Shown here one piece after another: positions 1-8,780 of a stretch of 64,000 nucleotides of DNA. Positions within the stretch are counted from its first letter, which is position 1, and every line of letters begins with the position of its first letter. Below the pieces are notes generated by a model. It was not told the DNA's origin and made no database searches. It was given only the letters and a program-made list of their open reading frames with translations. This DNA comes from Opitutaceae bacterium. Lineage in GTDB: Bacteria; Verrucomicrobiota; Verrucomicrobiia; Opitutales; Opitutaceae. The translations under genes and the position numbers were made by a program. Where the stretch lies: assembly GCA_030693515.1 (NCBI GenBank), contig JAUYAK010000076.1, positions 1 through 64,000 of the forward strand, in the 5' to 3' direction.

Positions 1-3000
1 GGCTTCGAGGGCAACTTCTCCGGCGTGTCCACCGGCAACGGTTTCTCCAGCGCCGAGAGCACGCTCCAGAGCCCCAGCAGTTCCACGCGCGTCCGCGGCC
101 TCGCCGGCGCCGACCTCACGCGCGACTTCTTCCTCACGAACATCCCGCTGGATTCCTACAACACCGAGCGCATCGACATTTCCCGCGGCGCCAACGCCAT
201 CCTCTTCGGCCTCGGCAGTCCCGCCGGCATTATCAACAACACGCTCAAGTCCGCGAATCTCCGCAAACCCACCTTCGGCTTCACGCAAACCTTCGGCCGC
301 TTCGGCTCCCACCGCGAGGTCCTCGACGTCAACACTCCCCTTCTCAAAGACCAGCTCGCCCTCCGCGTCATCGCCCTCAACAAGCACGAGGAATACCGCC
401 AGCGTCCCGCCTACGAGGACGACCGCCGCGTCTTCTTCGCCGCCAAATGGGAGCCGCGCCTCGTTCGCGACGGCCTCACGCAACTCCAGGTCAGCTACGA
501 GGGCGGCGCGCAAAAATCCAACCGCCCGCGCCCCACGCCGCCGCAGGACGGCCTCTCCGTCTGGTATCACGTCCTCAACAAAGTCGCCATCGATCCCACC
601 GTGCCGACAAGCGTGACCAACAACCCGTTCCTCTTCGCCCACCTCGGCGCACCCGGCCGCTGGTTCGGCCAAGTCGCCGCCGTCTTCACCGATCCCGCCG
701 GCTCTGCCCAAGGCGGCAACGGCGTCCCACCGTTCATGATCGGCCGCGGCGGTGTGCCGTTCACCCAGTGGTTCGCCGTCGGCGCCTACACCGCGCAGGG
801 CAACAACCCAAATTTCTTCCTCAACCGCCAGTTCGCCCCCGCCGGTCAGGCCTACGCCGGCCTCTGGAAGTATCAGGAAATCCGTGACCCGTCCGTCTTC
901 AACTTCTACGACACCCTCCTCGACGGACCGAACAAAGAAGAGCAGTCCGATTTCCGCGCCCTCAACGCGACCTTCCGCCAGACGTTTCTCCGCGACCGCG
1001 TCGGCTTCGAACTCGCCTACGACCGCCAGACGTTTAACCGGCACAATTTCGGCATGTTCGGCTTCGATGCCTACACGCTCTTCGTCGATATCCAGAGCAA
1101 GCTCGTCGACGGCACGCCCAATCCCAACTTCGGCCGCCCCTACGTCGCCTCCGATTCCATCGGTAACAATTTCGCCGATACCGCGCGCGACGCCAAGCGC
1201 GCCACCGCCTACGCCACCCTCGATCTCCGCGAAAAATCCGGCTGGCTCCGTCACCTTGGCCGCCACGTTTTCACGGGCAACTACACCGATCAGCGCAGCG
1301 AAAATTTTAACCGCAGCATCAACGGCTACTCCTACGGCCTCGAGCTGAACGCCTACGCCAACAACCCCACCGCCACCACCTACCCGGGCTACGCCGGCCT
1401 CCACTACCTCGGCAACTCCATCGCCGGCCTCAGCTCGCCCGCCGGCGCGAACATCGCCGGCCTCACCGCCGTCCACACGCCCCAGGCCAGCGGGACCGCG
1501 CTCCTCTTCGACGCCCGCATCAACCAAATGGTCCGCGCCCCCGTCACCACCATCACCGCCAGCGACCGCGACATCTCCAAGCTCTATTCCGGCGCCAACA
1601 AAAACAAAAACGTCACCAAGAGCGTGTCCGCCGTCTGGCAGAGTTATCTTTTCAGCGACAAACTCGTCGGCCTCGTCGGCTGGCGTCAGGATGAGTTCGA
1701 CCTCCGCGACGCCGGCCCCGCCCGCCTCGCCTCCGGCACCGGCGAGACCGATCCCTACAACCCCGCCTGGACGCTTCCCGCCACGCCCACGATCTACGCC
1801 AAGGATTCCACGCTCAGTTGGAGCGGCGTCCTCCACGCGCCGAAATTTGTGAAACGCGTCCTCCCCCGCGGCACCGACCTGAGTCTCTCTTACAACGAGT
1901 CGAAAAACTTCCGCCCGTCCTCCACCATCGCCGACGTCTACGGCCGTCCCTTCGCCCCGCCGTCCGGAAAAACCAAGGACATCGGTGGCACGATCTCCTT
2001 CCTCGATCAAAAATTCGTTCTCCGCGTCAACCGCTACCGCACCACGCAGGCCAACGACAGCGCCACGTTCTACAACACCTTCTGGCCCGGCAACGACGTC
2101 GTCCGCGCGATGAACGGCATGCGTCAGGCCAACGTGAACGAGGTCGTCATCAACAAGTGGTTTGGTTTCTCCCCCAACGATCCCCGCTACCTCCCGCTCC
2201 GTTCCAACCTGAGCAACCCGGCGCAGGCCACGAATCCGAACCCCGCGCTCACCGCCGCCGAGACGACCGCGCGCAATCTCTGGTTCACCCAGCGCACGCG
2301 CGAGGAGTGGCTCCGCCCCGTCGATCCGTTGCTCGCGAGCAGCTGGAATTTCACGCAGCTCCCCAACGGCGGCAACTGGAGCGCCACGCGCCCGCCCAAT
2401 GTCGGCAACATCGCCGACACCGTCTCCGAGGGCTGGGAATTCGAGGGCACGCTCAATCCCACGCGCAACTGGCGCATCACGTTCAATGCCGCGATGCAGC
2501 AGGCGCAGCGCTCCAACGTCGGCGCGGACTTCGCCGAATTCGTGAAGAAAAACCTCCCGCTCTGGACCGACGGCGACGGCAAGCTGGCCACCAACATCCG
2601 CGACATGGAAGGCTTCGAGGACATCACCTATTTCGGCTCCTTCGGCGCCTCACAGCTCGGAAACCTCGCGATCACGAACATGTATGTCCCCTACTTGAAC
2701 GCCCTCGCGGCCAACGGTTCGCCCGTGCAGGAGCTGCGCCGCTGGCGCTTCAATGTCGTGACGAACTACGATTTTCGCGCCGGCAAACTGAAGGGGTTCA
2801 GCATCGGCGGCGCCGCGCGCTGGCAAGATCGCGTCGCGATCGGATTTCCGGTGAAGCGCAACGAAATCGGCGCGTGGGTCTCCGATGTGTCCCGCCCCTA
2901 CTACGGCAGCGACGATCTCAAATTCGATGCGTGGCTGCGCTACGGCCGCCGCATCTGGCGCGACAAGCTGCGCTGGAGCGTCCAGCTCAACGTGCGCGAT

Positions 3001-3114
3001 CTGCTCGCCGGCGACAAACTCCTCGCCGTCACCGCGCAGCCCAACGGCCAGGTCGCCAGCGCCCGCATCCCGCAGCCCAACAAGTGGACGCTCTCGAACA
3101 CATTTGAGTTCTGA
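1..3114 (+). CDS. TonB-dependent outer-membrane receptor, 5' end missing
   Basis: The reading frame is open from the first base of the window, so the gene begins upstream; a GTG at 25 is only an internal codon. The visible start is the end of the plug domain (ERIDISRGANAILFGLGSPAG, about residues 50-70 of the visible part), the classical receptor plug motif. More than 900 residues of alternating barrel-like sequence follow. The protein ends in an aromatic terminus (SNTFEF), as expected for an outer-membrane beta-barrel. The role is energised uptake of a large ligand across the outer membrane; the ligand cannot be read from sequence. It resembles the receptor at 33431 and is probably a paralogue. 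Next is nagZ on the same strand after 86 bases. Confidence 0.93.
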   Translation, partial: GFEGNFSGVSTGNGFSSAESTLQSPSSSTRVRGLAGADLTRDFFLTNIPLDSYNTERIDISRGANAILFGLGSPAGIINNTLKSANLRKPTFGFTQTFGRFGSHREVLDVNTPLLKDQLALRVIALNKHEEYRQRPAYEDDRRVFFAAKWEPRLVRDGLTQLQVSYEGGAQKSNRPRPTPPQDGLSVWYHVLNKVAIDPTVPTSVTNNPFLFAHLGAPGRWFGQVAAVFTDPAGSAQGGNGVPPFMIGRGGVPFTQWFAVGAYTAQGNNPNFFLNRQFAPAGQAYAGLWKYQEIRDPSVFNFYDTLLDGPNKEEQSDFRALNATFRQTFLRDRVGFELAYDRQTFNRHNFGMFGFDAYTLFVDIQSKLVDGTPNPNFGRPYVASDSIGNNFADTARDAKRATAYATLDLREKSGWLRHLGRHVFTGNYTDQRSENFNRSINGYSYGLELNAYANNPTATTYPGYAGLHYLGNSIAGLSSPAGANIAGLTAVHTPQASGTALLFDARINQMVRAPVTTITASDRDISKLYSGANKNKNVTKSVSAVWQSYLFSDKLVGLVGWRQDEFDLRDAGPARLASGTGETDPYNPAWTLPATPTIYAKDSTLSWSGVLHAPKFVKRVLPRGTDLSLSYNESKNFRPSSTIADVYGRPFAPPSGKTKDIGGTISFLDQKFVLRVNRYRTTQANDSATFYNTFWPGNDVVRAMNGMRQANVNEVVINKWFGFSPNDPRYLPLRSNLSNPAQATNPNPALTAAETTARNLWFTQRTREEWLRPVDPLLASSWNFTQLPNGGNWSATRPPNVGNIADTVSEGWEFEGTLNPTRNWRITFNAAMQQAQRSNVGADFAEFVKKNLPLWTDGDGKLATNIRDMEGFEDITYFGSFGASQLGNLAITNMYVPYLNALAANGSPVQELRRWRFNVVTNYDFRAGKLKGFSIGGAARWQDRVAIGFPVKRNEIGAWVSDVSRPYYGSDDLKFDAWLRYGRRIWRDKLRWSVQLNVRDLLAGDKLLAVTAQPNGQVASARIPQPNKWTLSNTFEF

Positions 3115-3200
3115 TCCGCAGCGCGGGCCGCGACGCCGATGACATTTCCGATTGTGGCCGCCGCGCGCGCGGTCTCAGCTCGCGTCGCTGCCCCGCGCGC

Positions 3201-4277
3201 ATGACTCCCGCTCCCGACCTCCCCTCCCTCCCGCTCCGCGCCAAGATCGCCCAGCTGATCAACGTGGGCTTCCGCGGCCTTCGCCCCGCCGATTGCGCCC
3301 CGGTGCTGCGCGACGTGCACGAGCTCGGCGTCGGTGGTGTCATTCTTTTTGACCAGGAGATGGTCGATGGCTCGGCGGGCCCGCGGAACATCGAGTCGCC
3401 CGCGCAGGTGCGCGCGCTGCTCGCGTTTCTCCAATCGCACGCCCGCATCCCACTCCTCACCTCCATTGATCAGGAGGGCGGCCGCGTGAACCGGCTGAAG
3501 CCGATCTACGGTTTTCCCGAGAGCATTTCTCACGAGGAACTCGGCCGCCTCGATCAGCCCGCCGAGACCTACCGCCACGCCGCCGCCACGGCGCAGACCC
3601 TCGCCGGCCTCGGCCTCAACTGGAACCTCGCGCCCGTCGTGGACCTCGACGCGCATCCCGACAACCCGATCATCAAGGGCAAGCGCCGCAGCTTCGCCGC
3701 CGACCCTGAGATCGTCGCGCGCCACGCGGCGGAGTTCGTGCGGGCGCACCGCACGCACGGCGTGCTCACGTGTCTGAAACATTTCCCCGGCCACGGCAGC
3801 GCGACGGGCGACACCCACCTCGGCCTCGTCGATGTCACGCGCACGTGGCACGAGCGCGAGCTGGCGCCGTTTCAAAAACTGATCGCGGCCGGCCACTGCG
3901 ACGCGATCATGAGCGCGCATGTTTTCCACGCGCAGCTCGACCCCGAGCGCCCCGCGACGCTCTCCCACGCCGTCATCACCGGGATTCTGCGCGAGCGCCT
4001 CGGCTTCCGCGGCGTGATCACGAGTGACGACATGGAGATGAAAGCCATCGCGAGCCACTACGGCCTCGAGCAATCCCTGCCGCTCGCCATCGAGGCGGGC
4101 ATCGACGTGCTCTGCTTCGGCAACAACCTCAGCCACGATCCCGACATCGCGCCGCGCGCCATCGGGATTCTGGAGCGCGCCGTGCAGTCGGGTCGTATCC
4201 CCGAGTCGCGCATCGACGAATCGGTCGCGCGCGTGCTCGCGTTGAAACGGAAGTTTGGAAGTAGGGCGGGTCTTTGA
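3201..4277 (+). CDS. nagZ: Glycoside hydrolase family 3 beta-N-acetylglucosaminidase (NagZ type)
   Basis: A 358-residue, single-domain GH3 enzyme of NagZ size. It has the family signature KHFPGHG at 193-199 followed by the Asp-x-His dyad (D204, H206) typical of NagZ-type hexosaminidases, and the nucleophile motif SDDM at 275-278. In the family this removes GlcNAc from muropeptides. There is no signal peptide, so it is probably cytoplasmic. It is the first gene of a peptidoglycan-salvage cluster with an AmpG-like permease 62 bases downstream, then NamZ and an amidase. The last codons, encoding GSRAGL, and the TGA stop lie inside a palindromic repeat (4261-4329), so the original C-terminus has probably been replaced. 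No good Shine-Dalgarno is seen at the ATG. Confidence 0.93.
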   Translation: MTPAPDLPSLPLRAKIAQLINVGFRGLRPADCAPVLRDVHELGVGGVILFDQEMVDGSAGPRNIESPAQVRALLAFLQSHARIPLLTSIDQEGGRVNRLKPIYGFPESISHEELGRLDQPAETYRHAAATAQTLAGLGLNWNLAPVVDLDAHPDNPIIKGKRRSFAADPEIVARHAAEFVRAHRTHGVLTCLKHFPGHGSATGDTHLGLVDVTRTWHERELAPFQKLIAAGHCDAIMSAHVFHAQLDPERPATLSHAVITGILRERLGFRGVITSDDMEMKAIASHYGLEQSLPLAIEAGIDVLCFGNNLSHDPDIAPRAIGILERAVQSGRIPESRIDESVARVLALKRKFGSRAGL

Positions 4278-4329
4278 CCCGCCCTCGAAAACTCACCGCG
4301 TGCATGGGCGGGTCAAAGACCCTCCCTAC
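4261..4329. repeat. Double palindrome, GTAGGG...CCCTAC family
   Basis: Left half 4261-4284 and right half 4306-4329 are near-perfect reverse complements. Each half is also palindromic (GGGCGGGTC-TTT-GACCCGCCC). The repeat overlaps the 3' end of nagZ and supplies its TGA stop. No T-run follows, so it is not a simple terminator. Confidence 0.9.
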
Positions 4330-4339
4330 CCTACCTTTC

Positions 4340-6202
4340 ATGACCCCGCCTCCACATTCAACGCCCGCCAACCGCAGCGCGTGGTCCTGGATTCCGACGC
4401 TCTATTTCGGGCAGGGCATCCCGTATGTCGTGGTGATGACGATGTCCGTGATCCTCTACAAGCGGCTCGGGATCTCCAACACCGACATCGCGCTCTACAC
4501 GAGCTGGCTCAACCTGCCTTGGGTCATCAAGCCGCTGTGGAGCCCGATCGTCGAGCTGCTCGGCACCAAGCGCCAGTGGATCCTCGCGATGCAGCTGCTC
4601 ATCGGCGCGGCGCTCGGCTGCGTGGCGCTCACGATCCCGGGACCGGATTTTTTCAGAATCACGCTCGGGGTCTTCTGGCTGATGGCGTTTGCCTCGGCCA
4701 CGCACGACATCGCAGCCGACGGTTTCTACATGCTCGCGCTCCACAAGCACGACCAGGCGTGGTTCGTGGGCGTGCGCAGCACCTTCTACCGCCTCGCCAT
4801 GATCGCGGGGCAGGGCCTGCTCATCATGCTCGCAGGGTCGATCGAGACGCGCACCGGCCTGGCACCGCTCGAATTGAAAATTGCCGCGCAGCCCGGCGCT
4901 CCCGCCCTCTCGAACCTCGAGCGGTCGGCCGTGAACCTCGAGCGCGGCGGTCCGCTGCGGCTCGTCGCCGCGCCGGCGCAGCTCACGCTCCCGCCCGGGC
5001 CCGCGTCACCCGGCGAAGTCCGCGCTCTGGTGGCGCAAGCCCGGCAAGCGAACCAAGCCGCGGGCCTGACCCGCGCGCCCGATGCCGCGGCGCAGTCCGC
5101 CGCGGCCGGCGGTCCCTCCTGGTGGAGCCGCACGGTCGCGCAGCCGCTGGAGTCATTCCTGCGCGCCCGTTTCGGCACGGCGCCCGTGCAGCGGAGCGAT
5201 GCCGCGGGACGCGCGGGCGTTTTTTTCGTCGGGCTCACGGCGCGGCCCGAGCAGGACGTGGTGGTAAACCTCGCGCGCGATTCCGGCGACAAGGGCATGA
5301 AGCTGCTGGAGGGAGAACGCTTCACCTTCACCGCGGCAAATTGGGAGCAGCCCATGATCGTCGTCGTGCAGCTCGATCCGAAAAACACGGGCGCCAGCGA
5401 GGCGGTGTTTCTCGCCAGTTCGGGCAACATCCCGCTCGCGTGGTCGATCACGTTTTGGACGCTCGCCGGGCTCTTCGTGGTGTTCTGCCTCTACCATCGC
5501 TTCGCGTTGCCGAAGCCCACGGCCGACCTGGCAGGCGCGACGCGGCCGCGCGGCCCTCCGCTGGCGGAATTCTTCGGCGCGTTCGGATCTTTTTTCCGGA
5601 AGCCGATGGTCGCGCGCACCCTCGCGTTTCTGCTGCTCTACCGTTTCGCCGAGGCGCAGCTCGTGAAGATGGCGGCGCTCTTCCTGCTCGATGGCCGCGA
5701 GGCGGGCGGACTCGGGCTTTCGACGTCTGCCGTGGGCTTCGTCTATGGCACGGTCGGCATCGTGGCCCTTACAATCGGCGGCCTGCTCGGCGGCTTCTGC
5801 GCCGCGCGCCACGGCCTGAAGTTCTGGCTGCCAGTGATGGCCGTGGCGATCAACGTGCCGAACCTCGTCTATGTTTACCTCGCCTACGCGACGCCGGGCA
5901 GCTTCGTGGTCGTCAACGCCTGCGTCGCCGTCGAGCAGTTCGGCTACGGGTTCGGCTTCGCCGCCTACATGATCTTCATGCTCTACGTCGCGCAGGGCGA
6001 GCAGCAGACCGCGCACTATGCGATCTGCACGGGCTTCATGGCGCTGGGGATGATGATTCCCGGGATGTTCACCGGCTGGCTGCAGGAGATCATCGGCTAC
6101 CAACACTTCTTCGTCTGGGTGATCATCGCGACGATTCCGGGCTTCATCGTGACGGCGTTGATCCGGCCGGATCCGGAGTTCGGAAAAAAACCCGCGGAGT
6201 GA
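4340..6202 (+). CDS. AmpG-like major facilitator permease with large soluble insertion
   Basis: 620 residues. I chose the ATG at 4340 because an earlier in-frame ATG (4274) lies inside the repeat and encodes an unlikely leader. Hydrophobic segments at about 20-165 and 365-610 fit a 12-14 helix MFS protein. The motif ATHDIAADGF (120-129) resembles the AmpG/PAT 'QDI..DA' signature. AmpG imports anhydro-muropeptides, and the NagZ, NamZ and amidase genes around it support that substrate. Oddly, about 200 hydrophilic residues (about 166-365) interrupt the membrane part. Their second half (VVVNLARDSGDKG...FTFTAANW) looks like an extracellular beta-sandwich repeat of the kind with an 'FTxxNW' strand. 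It meets namZ convergently with 18 bases between the stops. Confidence 0.85.
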   Translation: MTPPPHSTPANRSAWSWIPTLYFGQGIPYVVVMTMSVILYKRLGISNTDIALYTSWLNLPWVIKPLWSPIVELLGTKRQWILAMQLLIGAALGCVALTIPGPDFFRITLGVFWLMAFASATHDIAADGFYMLALHKHDQAWFVGVRSTFYRLAMIAGQGLLIMLAGSIETRTGLAPLELKIAAQPGAPALSNLERSAVNLERGGPLRLVAAPAQLTLPPGPASPGEVRALVAQARQANQAAGLTRAPDAAAQSAAAGGPSWWSRTVAQPLESFLRARFGTAPVQRSDAAGRAGVFFVGLTARPEQDVVVNLARDSGDKGMKLLEGERFTFTAANWEQPMIVVVQLDPKNTGASEAVFLASSGNIPLAWSITFWTLAGLFVVFCLYHRFALPKPTADLAGATRPRGPPLAEFFGAFGSFFRKPMVARTLAFLLLYRFAEAQLVKMAALFLLDGREAGGLGLSTSAVGFVYGTVGIVALTIGGLLGGFCAARHGLKFWLPVMAVAINVPNLVYVYLAYATPGSFVVVNACVAVEQFGYGFGFAAYMIFMLYVAQGEQQTAHYAICTGFMALGMMIPGMFTGWLQEIIGYQHFFVWVIIATIPGFIVTALIRPDPEFGKKPAE

Positions 6203-6220
6203 TCCGCCCGGCTCGGCCGC

Positions 6221-7450
6221 TCAATAGAGAAGAAACGGTTTCCGATCCTCGCGGAATTTTTCCTCCGCGGCGCGCCACGCGGCGACGATCTCGACGGCAG
6301 GCTTGGCTTCCTGCAGGGCGAGACGCACGGCGTCGGTGCCGTTGACCTTGTCGAAAAGCTCAAACTTTTTTCCCGCCTGCACCGCCTCGGCAAACACATC
6401 GCGGCCCGTGACCGCGCGGATCGCGTCGAGCGCGTGGAAGTTGATCGCGGTCAGCGGCGCGCGGGCGGGATCGGTGAAGTGGAGCTGCACGCCGCCGACG
6501 ATCTCGCCGGCCGCGGTGGCGTAGTAGGGCTTGTAGGTGAGCGGACGAAAGACGACGCCCGACAGGCCGCGGGCATTGAGATTCGCGGCGAGGGCGTGCG
6601 GATCGAGCTTCGGCAGGCCGATGACCTGGAAGGGCAGGGTGTAGCCGACGCCCACGCTCACGTTGCTCAGTTCGCCGATGATGCCGGTCGCCACCTGAAA
6701 GAGCGGCGAGTCGCCGTGCGGGATATGCGGTGACGCCGGCACCCAGGGCAGGCCGGTGTCGGCCCATACCATCTCGCGCCGCCAGCCGCGCAGCGGCACG
6801 ACGGTGAGTTTGCATGGCTGCTTGATCCACCCGCGCGCGTTGATCATGCGGGCGAGCTCGCCGCAGGTGAGGCCATAGACGTAGGGCACGTCCCACTGGC
6901 TGACGAACGAGCGGAACTTCTCCTCCACGAGCGCGCCCTCGATGCGCTCGCCGCCGAGCGGATTCGGCCGGTCGAGCACGATGAACTCGATCCCCGCCGC
7001 ACCGCACGCCTCCATCGCAAGACCCATCGTGCTGACAAACGTGTAGGAGCGGCTGCCCGTATCCTGCAGATCATAGACAAGGGCATCGAGGCCTTCGAGC
7101 ATGCGCGGCGTCGGCTTGCGCGTGGCGCCGTAGAGCGAATGCACCGGCAGGCCCGTGCGCGCATCGGTGCGGCTCTCGATCTTGTCGCCGGCGGGCACGT
7201 CGCCGTAGATGCCGTGCTCGGGGCCAAAGAGCGCGACGAGCTGCACGCCGGGCGCGCGGCGAAGGACATCGATGGTCGTCTCCAGCTTCCGATTCACGCC
7301 CGAGGGGTTAGTGATGAGACCGACACGCTTGCCGGCCAGCACCTTGAAGCCCTCGGCGGCGAGCACCTCGTTGCCGAGTTGCACCGACGCCGCCGGAGCG
7401 GACACCGCCAGAATCACGAAAGCGATTAGAGTGAGCAGGCGAAGGGTCAT
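6221..7450 (-). CDS. namZ: DUF1343 exo-beta-N-acetylmuramidase (NamZ-like, GH171)
   Basis: 409 residues from the ATG at 7450, which precedes a clear signal peptide (MTLRLLTLIAFVILAVSAPA). The frame stays open further upstream, but that part is antisense to the amidase. Conserved family features are KRVGLITNPSG (41-51), GPEHGIYGD (76-84) and the Asp/Arg-rich stretch LDRPNPLGG. In Bacillus the family removes MurNAc from the non-reducing ends of peptidoglycan fragments, acting in series with NagZ and an amidase. That trio is reproduced here. It is probably periplasmic. It diverges from the amidase gene with 87 bases between the starts, which must hold both promoters. Confidence 0.92.
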   Translation of the reverse strand: MTLRLLTLIAFVILAVSAPAASVQLGNEVLAAEGFKVLAGKRVGLITNPSGVNRKLETTIDVLRRAPGVQLVALFGPEHGIYGDVPAGDKIESRTDARTGLPVHSLYGATRKPTPRMLEGLDALVYDLQDTGSRSYTFVSTMGLAMEACGAAGIEFIVLDRPNPLGGERIEGALVEEKFRSFVSQWDVPYVYGLTCGELARMINARGWIKQPCKLTVVPLRGWRREMVWADTGLPWVPASPHIPHGDSPLFQVATGIIGELSNVSVGVGYTLPFQVIGLPKLDPHALAANLNARGLSGVVFRPLTYKPYYATAAGEIVGGVQLHFTDPARAPLTAINFHALDAIRAVTGRDVFAEAVQAGKKFELFDKVNGTDAVRLALQEAKPAVEIVAAWRAAEEKFREDRKPFLLY

Positions 7451-7537
7451 CGGGGCACGCTGGCAGACGCCGGTCCGTGCGCAAACGCGATTGAGCCGCG
7501 CGCCGCAATCCGCTCCGCTCCCGCCCTGCGCCCCGCC

Positions 7538-8635
7538 ATGAGAAAATACCCCCGCTGGTTTCGCCCACTCGTCCTCTCGCTCGCCGCCGCCGTGTTCGTC
7601 GCGGCCGCAGGCTGCCACCTCGCGCGGCCGCGGACTTTTCTCCCGCGCAAGGGCGACGAGATCATCGTGGCCGGGCAGCTGTTTCACACCGGCACGCGCG
7701 TCGTCACCTGGATGGACCCGCAAGGCTACGACGGCTACCGCGTCGAGCGCCGCTTCAGCCCCGAGGCCGAGAGCAGCTGGGAAAAATCCAAAGACGCCGT
7801 GAAGGATCTCCGCAACCCCGCGCGCTACAACCTCCGCCGCGATGGCCTCGCGCCCGAGGAGATCGAGCGCGTGCGCGGCGGCGGCTGGGACCTCCCGCTG
7901 CTCCAACGCACGGTCGATCAGTTTGTGCTGCACTACGACGTCGCGGGCATCAGCAAGCAGTGTTTCAAGATTCTCCACGATCTGCGCGGGCTCAGCGTGC
8001 ACTTCATGTTGGATATCGACGGCACGATCTACCAGACGCTCGATCTCAAGGAACGCGCCTTTCACGCGACGACCTCCAACAGCCGCTCCATCGGCATCGA
8101 GATCGCCAACATGGGCGCCTATCCGCCGGGCGCGCACAAGGCCCTCGACGAATGGTATCCGCGCGACGCACAGGGGCCTTTCATCAAGGTGCCCGAGCGC
8201 TTCGACGATCCGATGATCTACACCAAGGATTTCACCGGCCGGCCCGCGCGCCCCGAACTCATCCGCGGCAACGTGCAGGGCACGGAGCTCCTGCAATACG
8301 ACCTCACGCCGCAGCAATACGCCGCGCTCACCAAACTCACCGCCGCGCTGTGCAAAGTGTTTCCGCAGATCGCGTGCGACTACCCGCGCGACGCCGAGGG
8401 CAAGCTCATCACCAAGAAACTCCCCGACGAGGAGCTGAAAAAATTCCAAGGCGTGCTCGGCCACTACCACGTGCAGGCCAACAAAACCGACCCGGGCCCC
8501 GCCCTCGACTGGGACCGGGTGATCGGCGGCGCGCGGAGCCTGCTCGGTTTGCCCGAGGTGAAGCGCGGCGCGCCGGCTCCCGTGCTCGTGCCGTGGGCCG
8601 CGCCCAAGCCGGCGGCGACAACGGAAACGCGGTAG
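7538..8635 (+). CDS. N-acetylmuramoyl-L-alanine amidase, lipoprotein (amidase_2/AmpD fold)
   Basis: 365 residues. A lipoprotein signal with lipobox AAAGC puts the lipidated Cys at 26. The amidase_2 domain spans about 125-325: zinc ligand H132 in VLHYD, catalytic Glu188 in SIGIEIAN, and GHYHVQANKTDPG (308-320) giving the second His and the Asp (H309, D318), equivalent to His34/His154/Asp164 of AmpD. It cleaves the MurNAc-peptide amide bond. Lipidation places it on the periplasmic face of a membrane, unlike cytoplasmic AmpD, so it probably trims muropeptides before or independently of import. The TAG stop (8633-8635) falls in the GTAGGGC end of a repeat. Confidence 0.92.
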   Translation: MRKYPRWFRPLVLSLAAAVFVAAAGCHLARPRTFLPRKGDEIIVAGQLFHTGTRVVTWMDPQGYDGYRVERRFSPEAESSWEKSKDAVKDLRNPARYNLRRDGLAPEEIERVRGGGWDLPLLQRTVDQFVLHYDVAGISKQCFKILHDLRGLSVHFMLDIDGTIYQTLDLKERAFHATTSNSRSIGIEIANMGAYPPGAHKALDEWYPRDAQGPFIKVPERFDDPMIYTKDFTGRPARPELIRGNVQGTELLQYDLTPQQYAALTKLTAALCKVFPQIACDYPRDAEGKLITKKLPDEELKKFQGVLGHYHVQANKTDPGPALDWDRVIGGARSLLGLPEVKRGAPAPVLVPWAAPKPAATTETR

Positions 8636-8703
8636 GGCGCGGACTCCGTTCCGCGCCGATGGGTGTCACGCTGAAAAGGCGGCGAGCGGAGTCGCCGCCC
8701 TAC
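8632..8703. repeat. Double palindrome, GTAGGGC family
   Basis: Left half starts GTAGGGCGCGGACTCC (8632) and the right half ends GAGTCGCCGCCCTAC (8703). The right half read in reverse is a related but not identical word (GTAGGGCGGCGACTCC). The repeat provides the amidase stop codon. Confidence 0.88.
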
Positions 8704-8712
8704 CAGCTGGAC

Positions 8713-8745
8713 AAAGAAAAAAGGCCCGCGGGTGGCGGGCCTTCG
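8713..8745 (-). terminator. Rho-independent terminator of gnd
   Basis: On the minus strand: AAGGCCCGCC-ACCC-GCGGGCCTT followed by a T-rich tract (TTTTTTCTTT). It starts about 36 bases after the gnd stop. Confidence 0.85.
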
Positions 8746-8780
8746 AGTTGCTCGGGCGCGGTCAATCCGCGCTAGCGGGC

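Noticed and set aside
4261-4329. Intrinsic terminators for the palindromic repeats
   Set aside because: No T-run on either strand and many copies overlap coding ends; genuine terminators with T-runs were found separately at 8713, 57473 and 61074.
7451-8470. In-frame upstream extension of namZ to 749 codons
   Set aside because: It is antisense to the amidase gene, lacks family similarity, and the signal peptide begins at 7450.
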